Origin: SAR202 cluster bacterium
GTDB taxonomy: Bacteria > Chloroflexota > Dehalococcoidia > Lucifugimonadales > GCA-2719675
DNA length: 64,000 nucleotides
NCBI GenBank assembly: GCA_009392295.1
Contig: VFGW01000012.1
Span: 1-64,000 of the forward strand
Direction of reading: 5' to 3'
A program made the translations under genes and the position numbers. Numbering within the stretch: the first letter of the stretch is position 1; each line of letters starts with the position of its first letter. The notes below the pieces were generated by a model. It was not told where the DNA came from. It did no database searches and was given only the letters and a program-made list of their open reading frames with translations. Of the stretch, positions 46,114 to 55,438 are shown in pieces.

Positions 46114-46138
46114 AATTTCATCCTATTAATTAATATTT

Positions 46139-46165
46139 TTGAGTATTTGCCTATTAATATATAAT
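46139..46165 (+). promoter_or_regulatory. probable promoter of the M19 peptidase homologue
   Basis: TTGAGT (46139-46144), 15 nt, TATAAT (46160-46165). The spacer is short by 2 nt. Transcription would start near 46172, which argues against the open TTG frame at 46139 being the translation start. Confidence 0.4.
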
Positions 46166-46201
46166 ACTGCACATATATATAAAACACCATTGGTCACAAA
46201 A

Positions 46202-47413
46202 ATGAAAAAAAAGAAACAATTGATCTCAACTAATGAAGCAAAAATATTACATGAAGAATCTCTTGTGATTGACAGTCAACAACCTCCAATTACTACAGGT
46301 TTAATATTTACAGAAGCTATGAAAATTGAACTGCTTACAATGGAAAAATTAGGCTATTCAAGAAGCCAAGCTATTGAAAAACTTTCCCAAATAGCTACGG
46401 ATGAAATAATCAATTCAAAATCGTCTAGAAATGAATACATGTCAATTTGGAAAAAATCAGGAGTAAATATCGCTAGTGGAACTTATAGTGTTGGCAGTCC
46501 AATAGAGAACGCTTTTGAAAATTCAGTCGAAAAGATTTCTCAAGCAAAAAAATATGTCCAAGCGCTCAATGGTGAATTAAATCTCATACTTAATTCACAA
46601 GATATAGAGGACACATTCAAATCTAATAAAAGAGGGTTAATCCTTGATTTCCAAGACACTATTCCTTTTGGCACTAATCTAGATAATATAAATTATTTCT
46701 ATGAACTTGGGCTTAGAGTTGTACAATTAACATATAACTTAAGAAATCTAGTGGGTGATGGTTGTACTGAAAGATACCAAACAGGTCTTAGTTATTTTGG
46801 CAAAACAGTTGTGGAACGATTAAACGATCTAAATATGGCAATAGATGTAAGTCATTCTAGTCAACAAGTAGGTTGGGATGCACTAGAAGTATCTAAATCA
46901 CCAATAATTATCACTCATTCATCTAGCAACCAGATTTGTTACCACGATAGAGGTAAGGATGATGATCTAGCAAAAGCTATTGCAGATAAAGGTGGCTTCT
47001 TTGGAGTTGTAATTGTACCAGGCTTCATTCAAGATAATGGTACAATCGCAACATTAGATGATTTTGCAAGACATGTTGTACATCTAGTAAACGTTATGGG
47101 CATTGATCACGTAGGAATTGGTAGTGATATATGCGCAAATGGACCGGAAACCGGGGTAATTTTTGATTCGGAATTCCCCGAAAATATGCCTGGACAAATA
47201 TTATATTACAAACAAAATCCTGAGGAGTTTAATTGGGGCGGCTTTAGAGACTACCATAGATTAACCCCTGAATATAGAATTCAGGGATACAAAAATTTTG
47301 GAGATTGGCCAAACTTGACTGTCAAACTTGCAGAATGGGGCTTTAACGAGATAGAGCTAAAGAAACTCCTTGGGTTAAATTACTTAAGATATTTTAAAGA
47401 AGTAGTCGGATAA
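46202..47413 (+). CDS. membrane-dipeptidase (peptidase M19) family protein, altered metal site
   Basis: 403 residues from ATG 46202; the upstream TTG lies in the promoter. The fold is clear: V-V-Q-L-T-Y-N-L-R-N-L-V-G-D-G, A-I-D-V-S-H-S-S, I-I-T-H-S-S, and G-I-G-S-D. However, the first metal ligands are replaced: the usual D-x-H-x-D near the N-terminus reads I-D-S-Q-Q-P-P, the bridging Glu position reads D-F-Q-D, and L-T-H-N reads L-T-Y-N. Two metal-binding His residues remain (S-H and T-H-S). It may use one metal or have another activity. It lies 44 nt before an aminotransferase. Confidence 0.82.
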   Translation: MKKKKQLISTNEAKILHEESLVIDSQQPPITTGLIFTEAMKIELLTMEKLGYSRSQAIEKLSQIATDEIINSKSSRNEYMSIWKKSGVNIASGTYSVGSPIENAFENSVEKISQAKKYVQALNGELNLILNSQDIEDTFKSNKRGLILDFQDTIPFGTNLDNINYFYELGLRVVQLTYNLRNLVGDGCTERYQTGLSYFGKTVVERLNDLNMAIDVSHSSQQVGWDALEVSKSPIIITHSSSNQICYHDRGKDDDLAKAIADKGGFFGVVIVPGFIQDNGTIATLDDFARHVVHLVNVMGIDHVGIGSDICANGPETGVIFDSEFPENMPGQILYYKQNPEEFNWGGFRDYHRLTPEYRIQGYKNFGDWPNLTVKLAEWGFNEIELKKLLGLNYLRYFKEVVG

Positions 47414-47457
47414 ATTAAAGAAAATAATTTCAAATACAATATTAATAAGGGAAACCA

Positions 47458-48816
47458 ATGTCAAAAAAACAAGACATCGATCTGAATCATATTTTCGTAC
47501 CAAATTTTAATCCACTCGCAAATCCTCATATTAACCGTCCATTAATAGTCACCAAAGGGATGGGGATAAAAGTCCAAGATGAAAAAGGAACTTGGTGGAC
47601 TGATGGTCATTCTTCGTATATGTCAGTAAATATAGGTTACGGCAGAAAAGAAATGGCTGAAGTTTCAAAAAATGAATCATTGAAATTAAATCTATATCCT
47701 CCACAATCTATAGGATTGCCGACAATTAACCTCGCAAACAAACTTGTTGAAATTTGTCCAGGAAATATGGCAAAGGTATTTTTTACATCAAGTGGCAGTG
47801 AAGCAAATGAAACAGCAATCAAATTAACAAAATCATATTTCAATCGAACTGGTGAAAAAGATAGATTCAAAATTATTAGCCGAAAAGGTTCATATCATGG
47901 AGCAACAACAGGATTAGCTTCTCTTGGTTTTGAAACAATTGAACCTGATCAAACTATCTTCCCTCAATACCCTACAAATATATATGTCCCACTACCTGTC
48001 CCATCTAATTGCGAGTTTGGAGCTACCTCTCCAGATGAATGCACTCAAAAATGTATTGATGCAACAAAAAAAATTATTTTAGATAATGATCCAGATTCCA
48101 TAGCTGCTTTCATAGCTGACTTAATACCAACTAAACCAGGTGCAGCTATTCCAGGACCCGGATATTGGGAACAAATTCGAGAAATTTGTGATGATTTTGG
48201 GATACTTTTGATTATAGATGAAATTGTTACAGGATTTGGAAGAACAGGAAAAATGTTCGCATCAGAACACTGGAATATCTCCCCAGATATTCTGACATTG
48301 GCAAAAGGAATTACTAGTTCCTATTCACCACTTGCAGCAACTTTAATATCTGAAAAAATTGCTAATCAATTCAATCCACCAAATAAGTTTTTTAAACATG
48401 TATTTACTTCATCAGGGAATCCAATAGGAGCTGCACTTGGTTTGAAAAACATTGAAATTATAGAAAATGAAAATTTAATTGAAAATTCCAAAGTACTAGG
48501 TGATTATTTCAAAACCCAACTCGAATCTCTACAAAAGCACCACTCTTTTCTAATAAAAGATGTTAGAGGTTTAGGTATGTTATTAGCATTAGAATTTGTT
48601 TCCCCCAAGGAAATTCAAAACCAATATAAAAAAGCAGATCAAATTGAAACAATATTCAATAAATTTTTATATACAAATAAATTATTACTTAAACTAGCTA
48701 ATAACATACTTGGAATTGGACCTTCTCTTTCAATCAAAAAAAATGAAATAGATGAGATTATTGAGATTATAAAAGTTTGTCTCTTACAAACTGAAAAGGA
48801 ACTTAATAATAACTAA
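47458..48816 (+). CDS. class III PLP aminotransferase
   Basis: 452 residues. It has S-G-S-E-A-N-E-T-A-I-K (near 105-115), the Schiff-base Lys in L-T-L-A-K-G-I, D-E-I-V-T-G-F-G-R-T-G, and the S-Y-H-G-A-T segment. It is like the aminotransferases that act on omega-amino groups (taurine-pyruvate, beta-alanine-pyruvate, GABA). The substrate cannot be fixed. It is preceded by GGGAAA in a short gap and forms a likely unit with the M19 gene. Confidence 0.9.
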   Translation: MSKKQDIDLNHIFVPNFNPLANPHINRPLIVTKGMGIKVQDEKGTWWTDGHSSYMSVNIGYGRKEMAEVSKNESLKLNLYPPQSIGLPTINLANKLVEICPGNMAKVFFTSSGSEANETAIKLTKSYFNRTGEKDRFKIISRKGSYHGATTGLASLGFETIEPDQTIFPQYPTNIYVPLPVPSNCEFGATSPDECTQKCIDATKKIILDNDPDSIAAFIADLIPTKPGAAIPGPGYWEQIREICDDFGILLIIDEIVTGFGRTGKMFASEHWNISPDILTLAKGITSSYSPLAATLISEKIANQFNPPNKFFKHVFTSSGNPIGAALGLKNIEIIENENLIENSKVLGDYFKTQLESLQKHHSFLIKDVRGLGMLLALEFVSPKEIQNQYKKADQIETIFNKFLYTNKLLLKLANNILGIGPSLSIKKNEIDEIIEIIKVCLLQTEKELNNN

Positions 48817-48919
48817 ATAATTCCCTGATATTTAATTTCATTTTATGTTAGACTAAAATATGTATTTATATTAACAAACAGTCTCTTTGAGACTCAATTA
48901 TTAAAGATTTGAGGTTTGG

Positions 48920-49615
48920 GTGAAGAAATTATTCGAAAGAAATTTAAAATTCATAGGAATGGGTAAAAAACAAGAAGATTTTCCAGAAATAGATTTATCT
49001 GATAGAGTAGCGATATTTATAGATGGTAGTAATTTGTACCATAGTTTAGAAGAAAACTGTAATAGGTTTGATGTAGATTTTAATTCATTAACAAGAAAAC
49101 TGTGTAAAGGCAGAAAATTATACAGAGTTTATTATTATAACGTTACTAGAGACTCTGACCGAGAACAACAAGCTTTCAGTCAGCAAAAAAGATTTTTCGG
49201 AGCTCTATATAACACTCCATTCTTGGAAGTACGACTTGGGAATTACAAATTGAGAAAAGACCAAGCAGTAGAAAAAGGTGTAGATATCATGATGGCTACA
49301 GATCTACTGCAATATGCATGGGCAGATCTATATGATGTTGCAATTATGGTCACTGGAGATGGAGATTTTTCATATGCAGTTAAAACTGTTAAAGATTTAG
49401 GTAAACATGTAGAAGTAGCAGCATTTGAAGCAAATCTTTCATTAGAATTATTACAAATTGCTGATTCACGTGAATTTCTAACACCAGAATATTTCAAAGA
49501 GTTGTGGAGTAAAGAAAAAAGTACTACAACAGATACTAAAACTAGATCTCATTCTAGTTCAAGGACATCTACTACTAGATATAAAAAGAGGACATGGAAT
49601 CAGCCTAAACGCTAA
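48920..49615 (+). CDS. NYN-domain RNase-like protein (LabA/DUF88)
   Basis: 231 residues. A NYN (PIN-like) domain covers about 28-190: V-A-I-F-I-D-G-S-N-L-Y-H with the metal-binding Asp (near 36), D-I-M-M-A-T-D near 125, then V-T-G-D-G-D-F-S-Y. The last 35 residues are basic, rich in S, T, R and K, and may bind RNA. Such proteins are predicted metal-dependent nucleases acting on structured RNA. It starts with GTG at 48920, with GAGG 5 nt before it. Confidence 0.88.
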   Translation: MKKLFERNLKFIGMGKKQEDFPEIDLSDRVAIFIDGSNLYHSLEENCNRFDVDFNSLTRKLCKGRKLYRVYYYNVTRDSDREQQAFSQQKRFFGALYNTPFLEVRLGNYKLRKDQAVEKGVDIMMATDLLQYAWADLYDVAIMVTGDGDFSYAVKTVKDLGKHVEVAAFEANLSLELLQIADSREFLTPEYFKELWSKEKSTTTDTKTRSHSSSRTSTTRYKKRTWNQPKR

Positions 49616-49667
49616 ATAATTTAATTCTTTACTAGATAGTTTAATAATTTCATAATTCGGGGGCATA

Positions 49668-51845
49668 ATGAAATCCAAATTTATCAATCAAGGAAAAATT
49701 AAAATAGCTAAACCTCTATACGATTTGGTAAATGATGAAATCATTCCTGGTACTGGAATTGATCCTGACAATTTTTGGATTTCTTTAAGTAAAATCATCA
49801 CAGATCTTGGTCCTGAAAATATAAAGTTACTGCACAAAAGAACCCAAATCCAAAATCAAATAGATAATTGGCATAAAAACAACAAAATTTTTGATGTTAA
49901 AAAATATAAATCTTTCTTGAAAAAAATTGGATATATTGAACCAAAATCTCCTCAATTCAAAATTTCAACAAAAAATATTGATGATGAAGTATCCAATATT
50001 CCAGGTCCTCAATTAGTAGTTCCGGTTGATAACGCTAGATTCGCAATTAATGCTGCTAACGCAAGATGGTGGAGTCTTTATGATTCTCTTTACGGCACAG
50101 ATATACTACAAGAAGAAAAAAATTCTAAAAAAACCTATCCATATAATCCGCATAGAGGCGCACAAGTTGTATCTTATTCTACAATTCTTCTAGATAAAAT
50201 TTTCCCAATCAAAGATGCAAGTTATTCACATGTATCTAATTTTTCATTAAAAAAAATTAACTCAAAATTTCATTTAGAAATCACACTAACTGATAAAAGG
50301 GTTACTCAACTAGGTGATTCAACACAGTTTATTGGGTTTAACCAAGATTCCAAAAAAAATATCACCAGCATTCTACTAAAAAACAATGATCTACATGTCG
50401 AAATACAAATTGATAGAAAACATCCAATAGGAATTCAACATCCCGCTGGAATCAAAGATATTTTATTAGAATCTGCTATAACAACCATACAAGACTTTGA
50501 AGATTCTGTAGCTGCTGTTGACGTAGATGATAAAGTCAAAGCATATCGTAATTGGACAGAATTAATGAAAGGGACATGTACTGCTGAACTCACAAAAAAT
50601 GGAGAAACAATAAGACGTTCTTTAAATCCTGATAAAAATTTTACTTCTGATAAAGGAAAAAAAATAATCTTACATGGCAGAAGCCTTCTTCTAGTTAGAA
50701 ATGTTGGTATGCATATGTACACAGATTCAATCCAAACAATTTCAGGTGAAAATATACCAGAAGGTTTTATGGATGCAATGATCACGTCTTTATCTGCAAT
50801 CCATGATATTAAAAACAAAAACAAATTACCTAATAGTAGAAAAAAAAGTATTTATATTGTTAAACCTAAGATGCACGGACCTAAAGAAGTATCTCTCACT
50901 ATTAAATTATTCTCACTAGTAGAAAAAGCTCTTGATCTGCCAAAAAACACAATAAAAATTGGAATAATGGATGAAGAAAGAAGAACAACTGTAAATTTAA
51001 AACAATGTATTTATGAAGCAAGGGAACGAATAATTTTTATTAACACTGGATTTTTAGATCGAACCGGTGATGAAATTCATACAAGTATGGAAGCCGGACC
51101 GGTTTTACCAAAAGACGAAATAAAAGAACAAGATTGGTTAGAGGCTTATGAAAATCAAAACGTAGACATAGGAATTGAATGCGGATTAATTGGGAAAGCC
51201 CAAATTGGAAAAGGTATGTGGGCAATGCCTGATGAAATGAATTCAATGATGCAAACAAAAGTATCTCATACAAAATCAGGAGCTAATACAGCATGGGTCC
51301 CTTCACCTACAGCTGCAGCCCTACATTCAATCCATTACCATTTAATTACAGTTAAAAAAGTACAAAAAAACATCTCTTCAAGAAGGCAAATTAATTTTGA
51401 AAAATTAATTTGTCCGCCACTGTTAAATAGAAAACTAAATAAAAAAGAAATAGTTCAAGAACTAGAGAACAATGCTCAAGGAATTTTAGGTTATGTATCG
51501 AGGTGGGTGGGACAAGGAATCGGCTGTTCTAAAATTCCTAATATCAGTAATATAGGCCTAATGGAAGATCGTGCAACTTTAAGAATTTCAAGTCAACATA
51601 TTGTAAATTGGTTATATCATAAAATCACCAATCCACAAGAAGTTACAAGAATTTTCAAAAAAATGGCTAAAATCGTAGACGATCAAAACTCCACTGACGA
51701 AAACTATACTCCAATGTCGCAAGATTTTAATCAAAGCATAGAATTTAAAGCAGCGCTTGATTTAGTCTTCAAAGGTAGGGATACTACTAATGGTTATACT
51801 GAACCAATTTTGCACTCTAAAAGATCATATATTAAGAACAACTAA
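49668..51845 (+). CDS. glcB: malate synthase G
   Basis: 725 residues, the length of the G isoform (A isoforms have about 530). It condenses glyoxylate and acetyl-CoA to malate. It has G-I-M-D-E-E-R-R-T-T-V-N-L-K with the catalytic Arg, F-L-D-R-T-G-D-E-I-H-T-S-M-E-A-G-P with the metal ligands, and K-A-Q-I-G-K-G-M-W-A-M-P-D. GGGGG lies about 6 nt before the ATG. No isocitrate lyase is in the window; glyoxylate may instead come from glycolate through the FAD/Fe-S dehydrogenase at 31672. Confidence 0.96.
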   Translation: MKSKFINQGKIKIAKPLYDLVNDEIIPGTGIDPDNFWISLSKIITDLGPENIKLLHKRTQIQNQIDNWHKNNKIFDVKKYKSFLKKIGYIEPKSPQFKISTKNIDDEVSNIPGPQLVVPVDNARFAINAANARWWSLYDSLYGTDILQEEKNSKKTYPYNPHRGAQVVSYSTILLDKIFPIKDASYSHVSNFSLKKINSKFHLEITLTDKRVTQLGDSTQFIGFNQDSKKNITSILLKNNDLHVEIQIDRKHPIGIQHPAGIKDILLESAITTIQDFEDSVAAVDVDDKVKAYRNWTELMKGTCTAELTKNGETIRRSLNPDKNFTSDKGKKIILHGRSLLLVRNVGMHMYTDSIQTISGENIPEGFMDAMITSLSAIHDIKNKNKLPNSRKKSIYIVKPKMHGPKEVSLTIKLFSLVEKALDLPKNTIKIGIMDEERRTTVNLKQCIYEARERIIFINTGFLDRTGDEIHTSMEAGPVLPKDEIKEQDWLEAYENQNVDIGIECGLIGKAQIGKGMWAMPDEMNSMMQTKVSHTKSGANTAWVPSPTAAALHSIHYHLITVKKVQKNISSRRQINFEKLICPPLLNRKLNKKEIVQELENNAQGILGYVSRWVGQGIGCSKIPNISNIGLMEDRATLRISSQHIVNWLYHKITNPQEVTRIFKKMAKIVDDQNSTDENYTPMSQDFNQSIEFKAALDLVFKGRDTTNGYTEPILHSKRSYIKNN

Positions 51846-51868
51846 ACATTATTTTCAAATACAATTTA

Positions 51869-51898
51869 TTGAACCTTATTATGTTGCTATGATACAAT
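51869..51898 (+). promoter_or_regulatory. promoter of rpsO-pnp
   Basis: TTGAAC (51869-51874), 18 nt, TACAAT (51893-51898). It leaves a leader of about 45 nt before the TTG start of rpsO. Confidence 0.55.
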
Positions 51899-51947
51899 AT
51901 AAAAAAGATGTAAATAATAATAAATATGAAATTTAGGAACTGGACAG

Positions 51948-52217
51948 TTGGGTCTAGACACAAGTACAAAAAAACAAATTATTAATGATCATAAATTAAA
52001 TGATAGTGATACAGGTTCTACCGAAGTACAAATTGCTATCCTAACTAAAAGAATACTTGGATTAACTGATCATTTAATACAGCACAACCACGATGAAATC
52101 ACCCGCAGGGGACTCTTAAGATTGGTTAGCCAACGAAGAAAGTTGCTTAGATATTTGAAATCTGAGAACACACAGAGATATCTCTCTATAATTGCTACTC
52201 TCAATTTAAGAAAATAA
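51948..52217 (+). CDS. rpsO: ribosomal protein S15
   Basis: 89 residues, the usual length. It has D-T-G-S-T-E-V-Q-I-A, L-T-x-H-L-x-x-H-x-x-D and R-R-x-L-L-R-Y-L-K. It binds 16S rRNA early in 30S assembly. It starts with TTG at 51948, with AGGA (about 51935-51938) upstream. It is followed by pnp, as in many bacteria. Confidence 0.97.
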   Translation: MGLDTSTKKQIINDHKLNDSDTGSTEVQIAILTKRILGLTDHLIQHNHDEITRRGLLRLVSQRRKLLRYLKSENTQRYLSIIATLNLRK

Positions 52218-52274
52218 CTCCTCTCTTCTTACACACTTGTATTCCTTTTCTCATGTAGTCATGGAGAATGAACA

Positions 52275-54548
52275 ATGTCTGAAAAAACTTTTGAACGTAC
52301 AATTGCTAATAAAACTTTCACAATCAGCACGGGTAAATTGGCACAACAATCCAATGGGTCTGTTGTAATTAGCCAAGATGAAAACATGCTACTTGTAACA
52401 TCTACAAGCAGCGTAGCTAGAGATGGAGCTGGTTTTTTCCCTTTAACTGTTGAAGTAGAAGAAAGAATGTATGCCAGAGGGAAAATTCCGGGAAGTTTTT
52501 TTAAAAGAGAAGGACGTCCTAGCACAGATAGTATCTTAATTTGCAGATTAACTGATAGGACATTGAGACCTTTGTTTCCTAAAGGTTACAGAAATGAAGT
52601 GCAAGTAGTAGCAATGCCTCTATCTTTAGATTTAGAAAACCCTTTTGATATATTATCAATTTTAGGCTCATCAATATCATTAGGTATTTCAGACATCCCT
52701 TTCGAAGGACCTGTTTCAGCTTGCCGAATAGGTTATATAAATGAAGAATTTGTAATAAATCCTACCTTCGAAGAATTAGAAAATAGTACCCTAGACTTAC
52801 TAGTTTGTGGAACTGAATCAGGTGTAACAATGATAGAAGCTGATGGACAAGAAATTGAAGAATCTATCATGGAAGAAGCAATTAAAATCGCACAAAATAT
52901 TAATTCTGAATTCATAGAATTTCAAAAAGAAATTATTAAAAACATTGGAAAAGAAAAAGCTGAATTTCAATCGTTTGCACCTCCTGAGGAACTCGTACAA
53001 TCTATAAAAGAAATCATTGGCAATGAACTTAATGAGGCAATGTCAAATTCAAAATCTAAGTCTGAAACCTCTCAAAAAACAACAGAAATTAAAGAAAAAG
53101 TATCTTCTGAACTCAGTGAAAAATTTTCTGAAAATCAAATTGATGAAGCATTCGAACTTGAGATTGAATCTATATTTAGATCTAAAATACTTATAGATAA
53201 TTTACGACCTGATGATCGAAAACTTACACAACTACGAAAAATAGATTGCGATGTTAGCCTCTTACCTAGAACTCACGGTAGCTCCTTATTTACACGTGGA
53301 GAAACTCAAATTTTAGGAGTCACTACCCTTGGGCCTCTAACTGATGCTCAAAAATTAGATAATATGTCCCCAATAGATAAAAAAGAATTTATGCTTCACT
53401 ATAATTTTCCTCCATATAGCGTAGGTGAAACTGGAAGACTAGGATTCACTGGAAGACGGGAAATTGGACATGGAGCTTTAGCTGAAAAAGCTCTTGCGCC
53501 TGTGTTACCTGATCAAACTGATTTCCCTTACACAATTCGTATTGTTGCTGACACAATGAGTTCAAACGGAAGTACATCAATGGCTAGCACATGTGCTGGT
53601 TCATTATCCCTAATGGATGCAGGTGTACCTATAAAATCTCATGTGGCAGGAATATCAATAGGGTTAGTAAGTGGAGAAAACGACGAATTCACAACCTTAA
53701 CAGATATCCAGGGACTAGAAGATCATTTTGGAGATATGGACTTCAAAGTAGCAGGAACAGAAAATGGTATCACAGCAATTCAACTTGATATAAAAGTTCA
53801 ACATATTTCACTTGAAATTGTAAAAGAAGCCTTAGATCAAGCTAAAATTGCAAGACTAGAAATTCTTAAAAAAATGGAACAAGCTATTGATCAACCTAGA
53901 GAAGAATTAAATAAATATGCTCCTAAAATGACAAAAATCAATATACCTGTTGATAAAATAGGATTGGTAATTGGCCCAGGTGGAAAAACAATTAAAGACA
54001 TAGTTGAAAAAACAGAAGCTACATTAGACGTACAAGATGATGGGACCATATTTGTCGCATCTAGTAATTCTGAATCTACAAATATGGCGATTGAAATGGT
54101 TGAAAATCTTACAAAAGAAGTAGAAGTAGGAGAAATATATACTGGTAAAGTTGTGAAAATTGCTGATTTTGGAGCTTTCGTACAGATACTACCTGGCAAA
54201 GATGGTTTAGTACACATTAGCGAGCTATCACAAGAACGAGTTGAGTATGTAGAAGACGTAGTTGAATTAGATCAAGAAATTACAGTAGAAGTTATCAGAA
54301 CAGAAAATGGAAAAATTTCACTATCTAGAAAAAGGTTACTGACTGATGATGAAGTTGAAGCTGATGAAATTCAACTTAAAGAAAATCGAGATTCTGATAG
54401 AAGAAGCAATTCCAAAAATGGTGGTAGAGGACGAGATTCCGGTGGTAGAGGACGAGATTCCGGTGGTAGAGGCAATTTCAGAGGTGGAGGAAGAGGACGA
54501 GATTCCGGTGGTAGAGGCAATTTCAGAGGTGGAGGAAGAGGACGCTAA
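52275..54548 (+). CDS. pnp: polyribonucleotide nucleotidyltransferase (PNPase) with RGG-rich tail
   Basis: 757 residues. Two RNase PH domains (about 10-220 and 320-540), joined by a helical part with a lysine/serine-rich insert (about 255-285), are followed by KH (I-G-P-G-G-K-T-I-K, near 573) and S1 domains (T-G-K-V-V-K-I-A-D-F-G-A-F-V, near 627). It degrades RNA from the 3' end with phosphate. The last 40 residues are repeats of G-G-R-G-R-D-S and N-F-R-G-G-G-R-G-R, an RGG-type RNA-binding tail not usual for PNPase. GGAG lies 8 nt before the ATG. Confidence 0.97.
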   Translation: MSEKTFERTIANKTFTISTGKLAQQSNGSVVISQDENMLLVTSTSSVARDGAGFFPLTVEVEERMYARGKIPGSFFKREGRPSTDSILICRLTDRTLRPLFPKGYRNEVQVVAMPLSLDLENPFDILSILGSSISLGISDIPFEGPVSACRIGYINEEFVINPTFEELENSTLDLLVCGTESGVTMIEADGQEIEESIMEEAIKIAQNINSEFIEFQKEIIKNIGKEKAEFQSFAPPEELVQSIKEIIGNELNEAMSNSKSKSETSQKTTEIKEKVSSELSEKFSENQIDEAFELEIESIFRSKILIDNLRPDDRKLTQLRKIDCDVSLLPRTHGSSLFTRGETQILGVTTLGPLTDAQKLDNMSPIDKKEFMLHYNFPPYSVGETGRLGFTGRREIGHGALAEKALAPVLPDQTDFPYTIRIVADTMSSNGSTSMASTCAGSLSLMDAGVPIKSHVAGISIGLVSGENDEFTTLTDIQGLEDHFGDMDFKVAGTENGITAIQLDIKVQHISLEIVKEALDQAKIARLEILKKMEQAIDQPREELNKYAPKMTKINIPVDKIGLVIGPGGKTIKDIVEKTEATLDVQDDGTIFVASSNSESTNMAIEMVENLTKEVEVGEIYTGKVVKIADFGAFVQILPGKDGLVHISELSQERVEYVEDVVELDQEITVEVIRTENGKISLSRKRLLTDDEVEADEIQLKENRDSDRRSNSKNGGRGRDSGGRGRDSGGRGNFRGGGRGRDSGGRGNFRGGGRGR
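54420..54545 (+). repeat. tandem repeats coding the RGG tail of pnp
   Basis: Two adjacent 21-bp units (54420-54440, 54441-54461), each GGTGGTAGAGGACGAGATTCC-type, are followed by a 45-bp unit (54462-54506) and a near-complete second copy of it (54507-54545). All are in frame and nearly identical, so copy number may vary between strains. The G-rich coding is unlike the AT-rich surroundings. Confidence 0.9.
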
Positions 54549-54641
54549 CTATAGTCTTGATATCAATTGACATGTAAAATACTTGATAAGATCGTGTAAA
54601 ATTTACGAATAATAATCTTCATTTCAAATTTAGGAGAAATT

Positions 54642-55436
54642 ATGTCAAGAATAAGAGTTGTTGTCCATGGTGCCCTAGGTAAAATGGGACAAGAAGTTAT
54701 TAAAGCTGTACATAAAGATTCAGATACAGAACTTACAGGTGTAGTAGATAAATATTTATCGAAAGACTCTGAGAACATTCCAAATTGCCCAATCACTGTA
54801 CCTTCATCGAATAATATTTCCGAACTTCTACTTAACACAGATGTCATTGTAGATTTCAGCAACTCAGAAGCTGCATCAGAACTAATCAAAATTGCACCCA
54901 AATCAAAAACACATTTAGTTATTGGATCTACAGGAATAACTGAAGAAATTTATCAAGAAGCAAGGAAGCAATCTGAAGAAAATAATACTGGAATTGTTAT
55001 TGCACCAAACTTTGCAATGGGAGCTGTGTTAATGATGCATTTAGCCAAAATTGCTGGGAAATGGTTTGAATATGCTGATCTGATTGAAATGCATCATGAA
55101 GGTAAAATTGATTCCCCTTCAGGCACAGCAATAGCAATTGCAGAGTCTGCTGGTCAAGACCGAAAATCTAAATTTCAATCTCCTACATCTGAAAAAGAAT
55201 TAATTAAAAATGCTAGAGGTGGAGTATCCAAAACAGGTGTTTCTATACATAGCGGAAGAATGCCTGGGCGAGTTGCATTTCACGAATTAGTATTTGGGCA
55301 TCTAGGTCAGACTTTAACAATCAAGCATGATTCAATTAATAGAGAAAGTTTCATGCCTGGGGTGATTTTAGCAGTTAAAGCTGTATCAAAAACTCCAGGA
55401 TTAACAATAGGTTTAGAAAAAATTATGGGATTATAA
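54642..55436 (+). CDS. dapB: 4-hydroxy-tetrahydrodipicolinate reductase
   Basis: 264 residues. It has the NAD(P) loop G-A-L-G-K-M-G (10-16), D-F-S (near 72), G-S-T-G, P-N-F-A-M-G-A and the E-M-H-H-E-G-K-I-D-S-P-S-G-T-A catalytic motif with His and Lys. It makes tetrahydrodipicolinate in the diaminopimelate/lysine path, working after DapA (39418). TAGGAG lies about 7 nt before the ATG. The next gene starts 2 nt after the stop. Confidence 0.96.
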   Translation: MSRIRVVVHGALGKMGQEVIKAVHKDSDTELTGVVDKYLSKDSENIPNCPITVPSSNNISELLLNTDVIVDFSNSEAASELIKIAPKSKTHLVIGSTGITEEIYQEARKQSEENNTGIVIAPNFAMGAVLMMHLAKIAGKWFEYADLIEMHHEGKIDSPSGTAIAIAESAGQDRKSKFQSPTSEKELIKNARGGVSKTGVSIHSGRMPGRVAFHELVFGHLGQTLTIKHDSINRESFMPGVILAVKAVSKTPGLTIGLEKIMGL

Positions 55437-55438
55437 AA

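Noticed and set aside
46139-46201. TTG start for the M19 homologue, 21 codons upstream
   Set aside because: This stretch contains the probable -35 and -10 boxes; ATG 46202 gives a normal N-terminus.
54567-54595. TTGACA before dapB as promoter
   Set aside because: The -35 is perfect, but no acceptable -10 lies 16-18 nt downstream (the nearest, TAAGAT, is at 14 nt).
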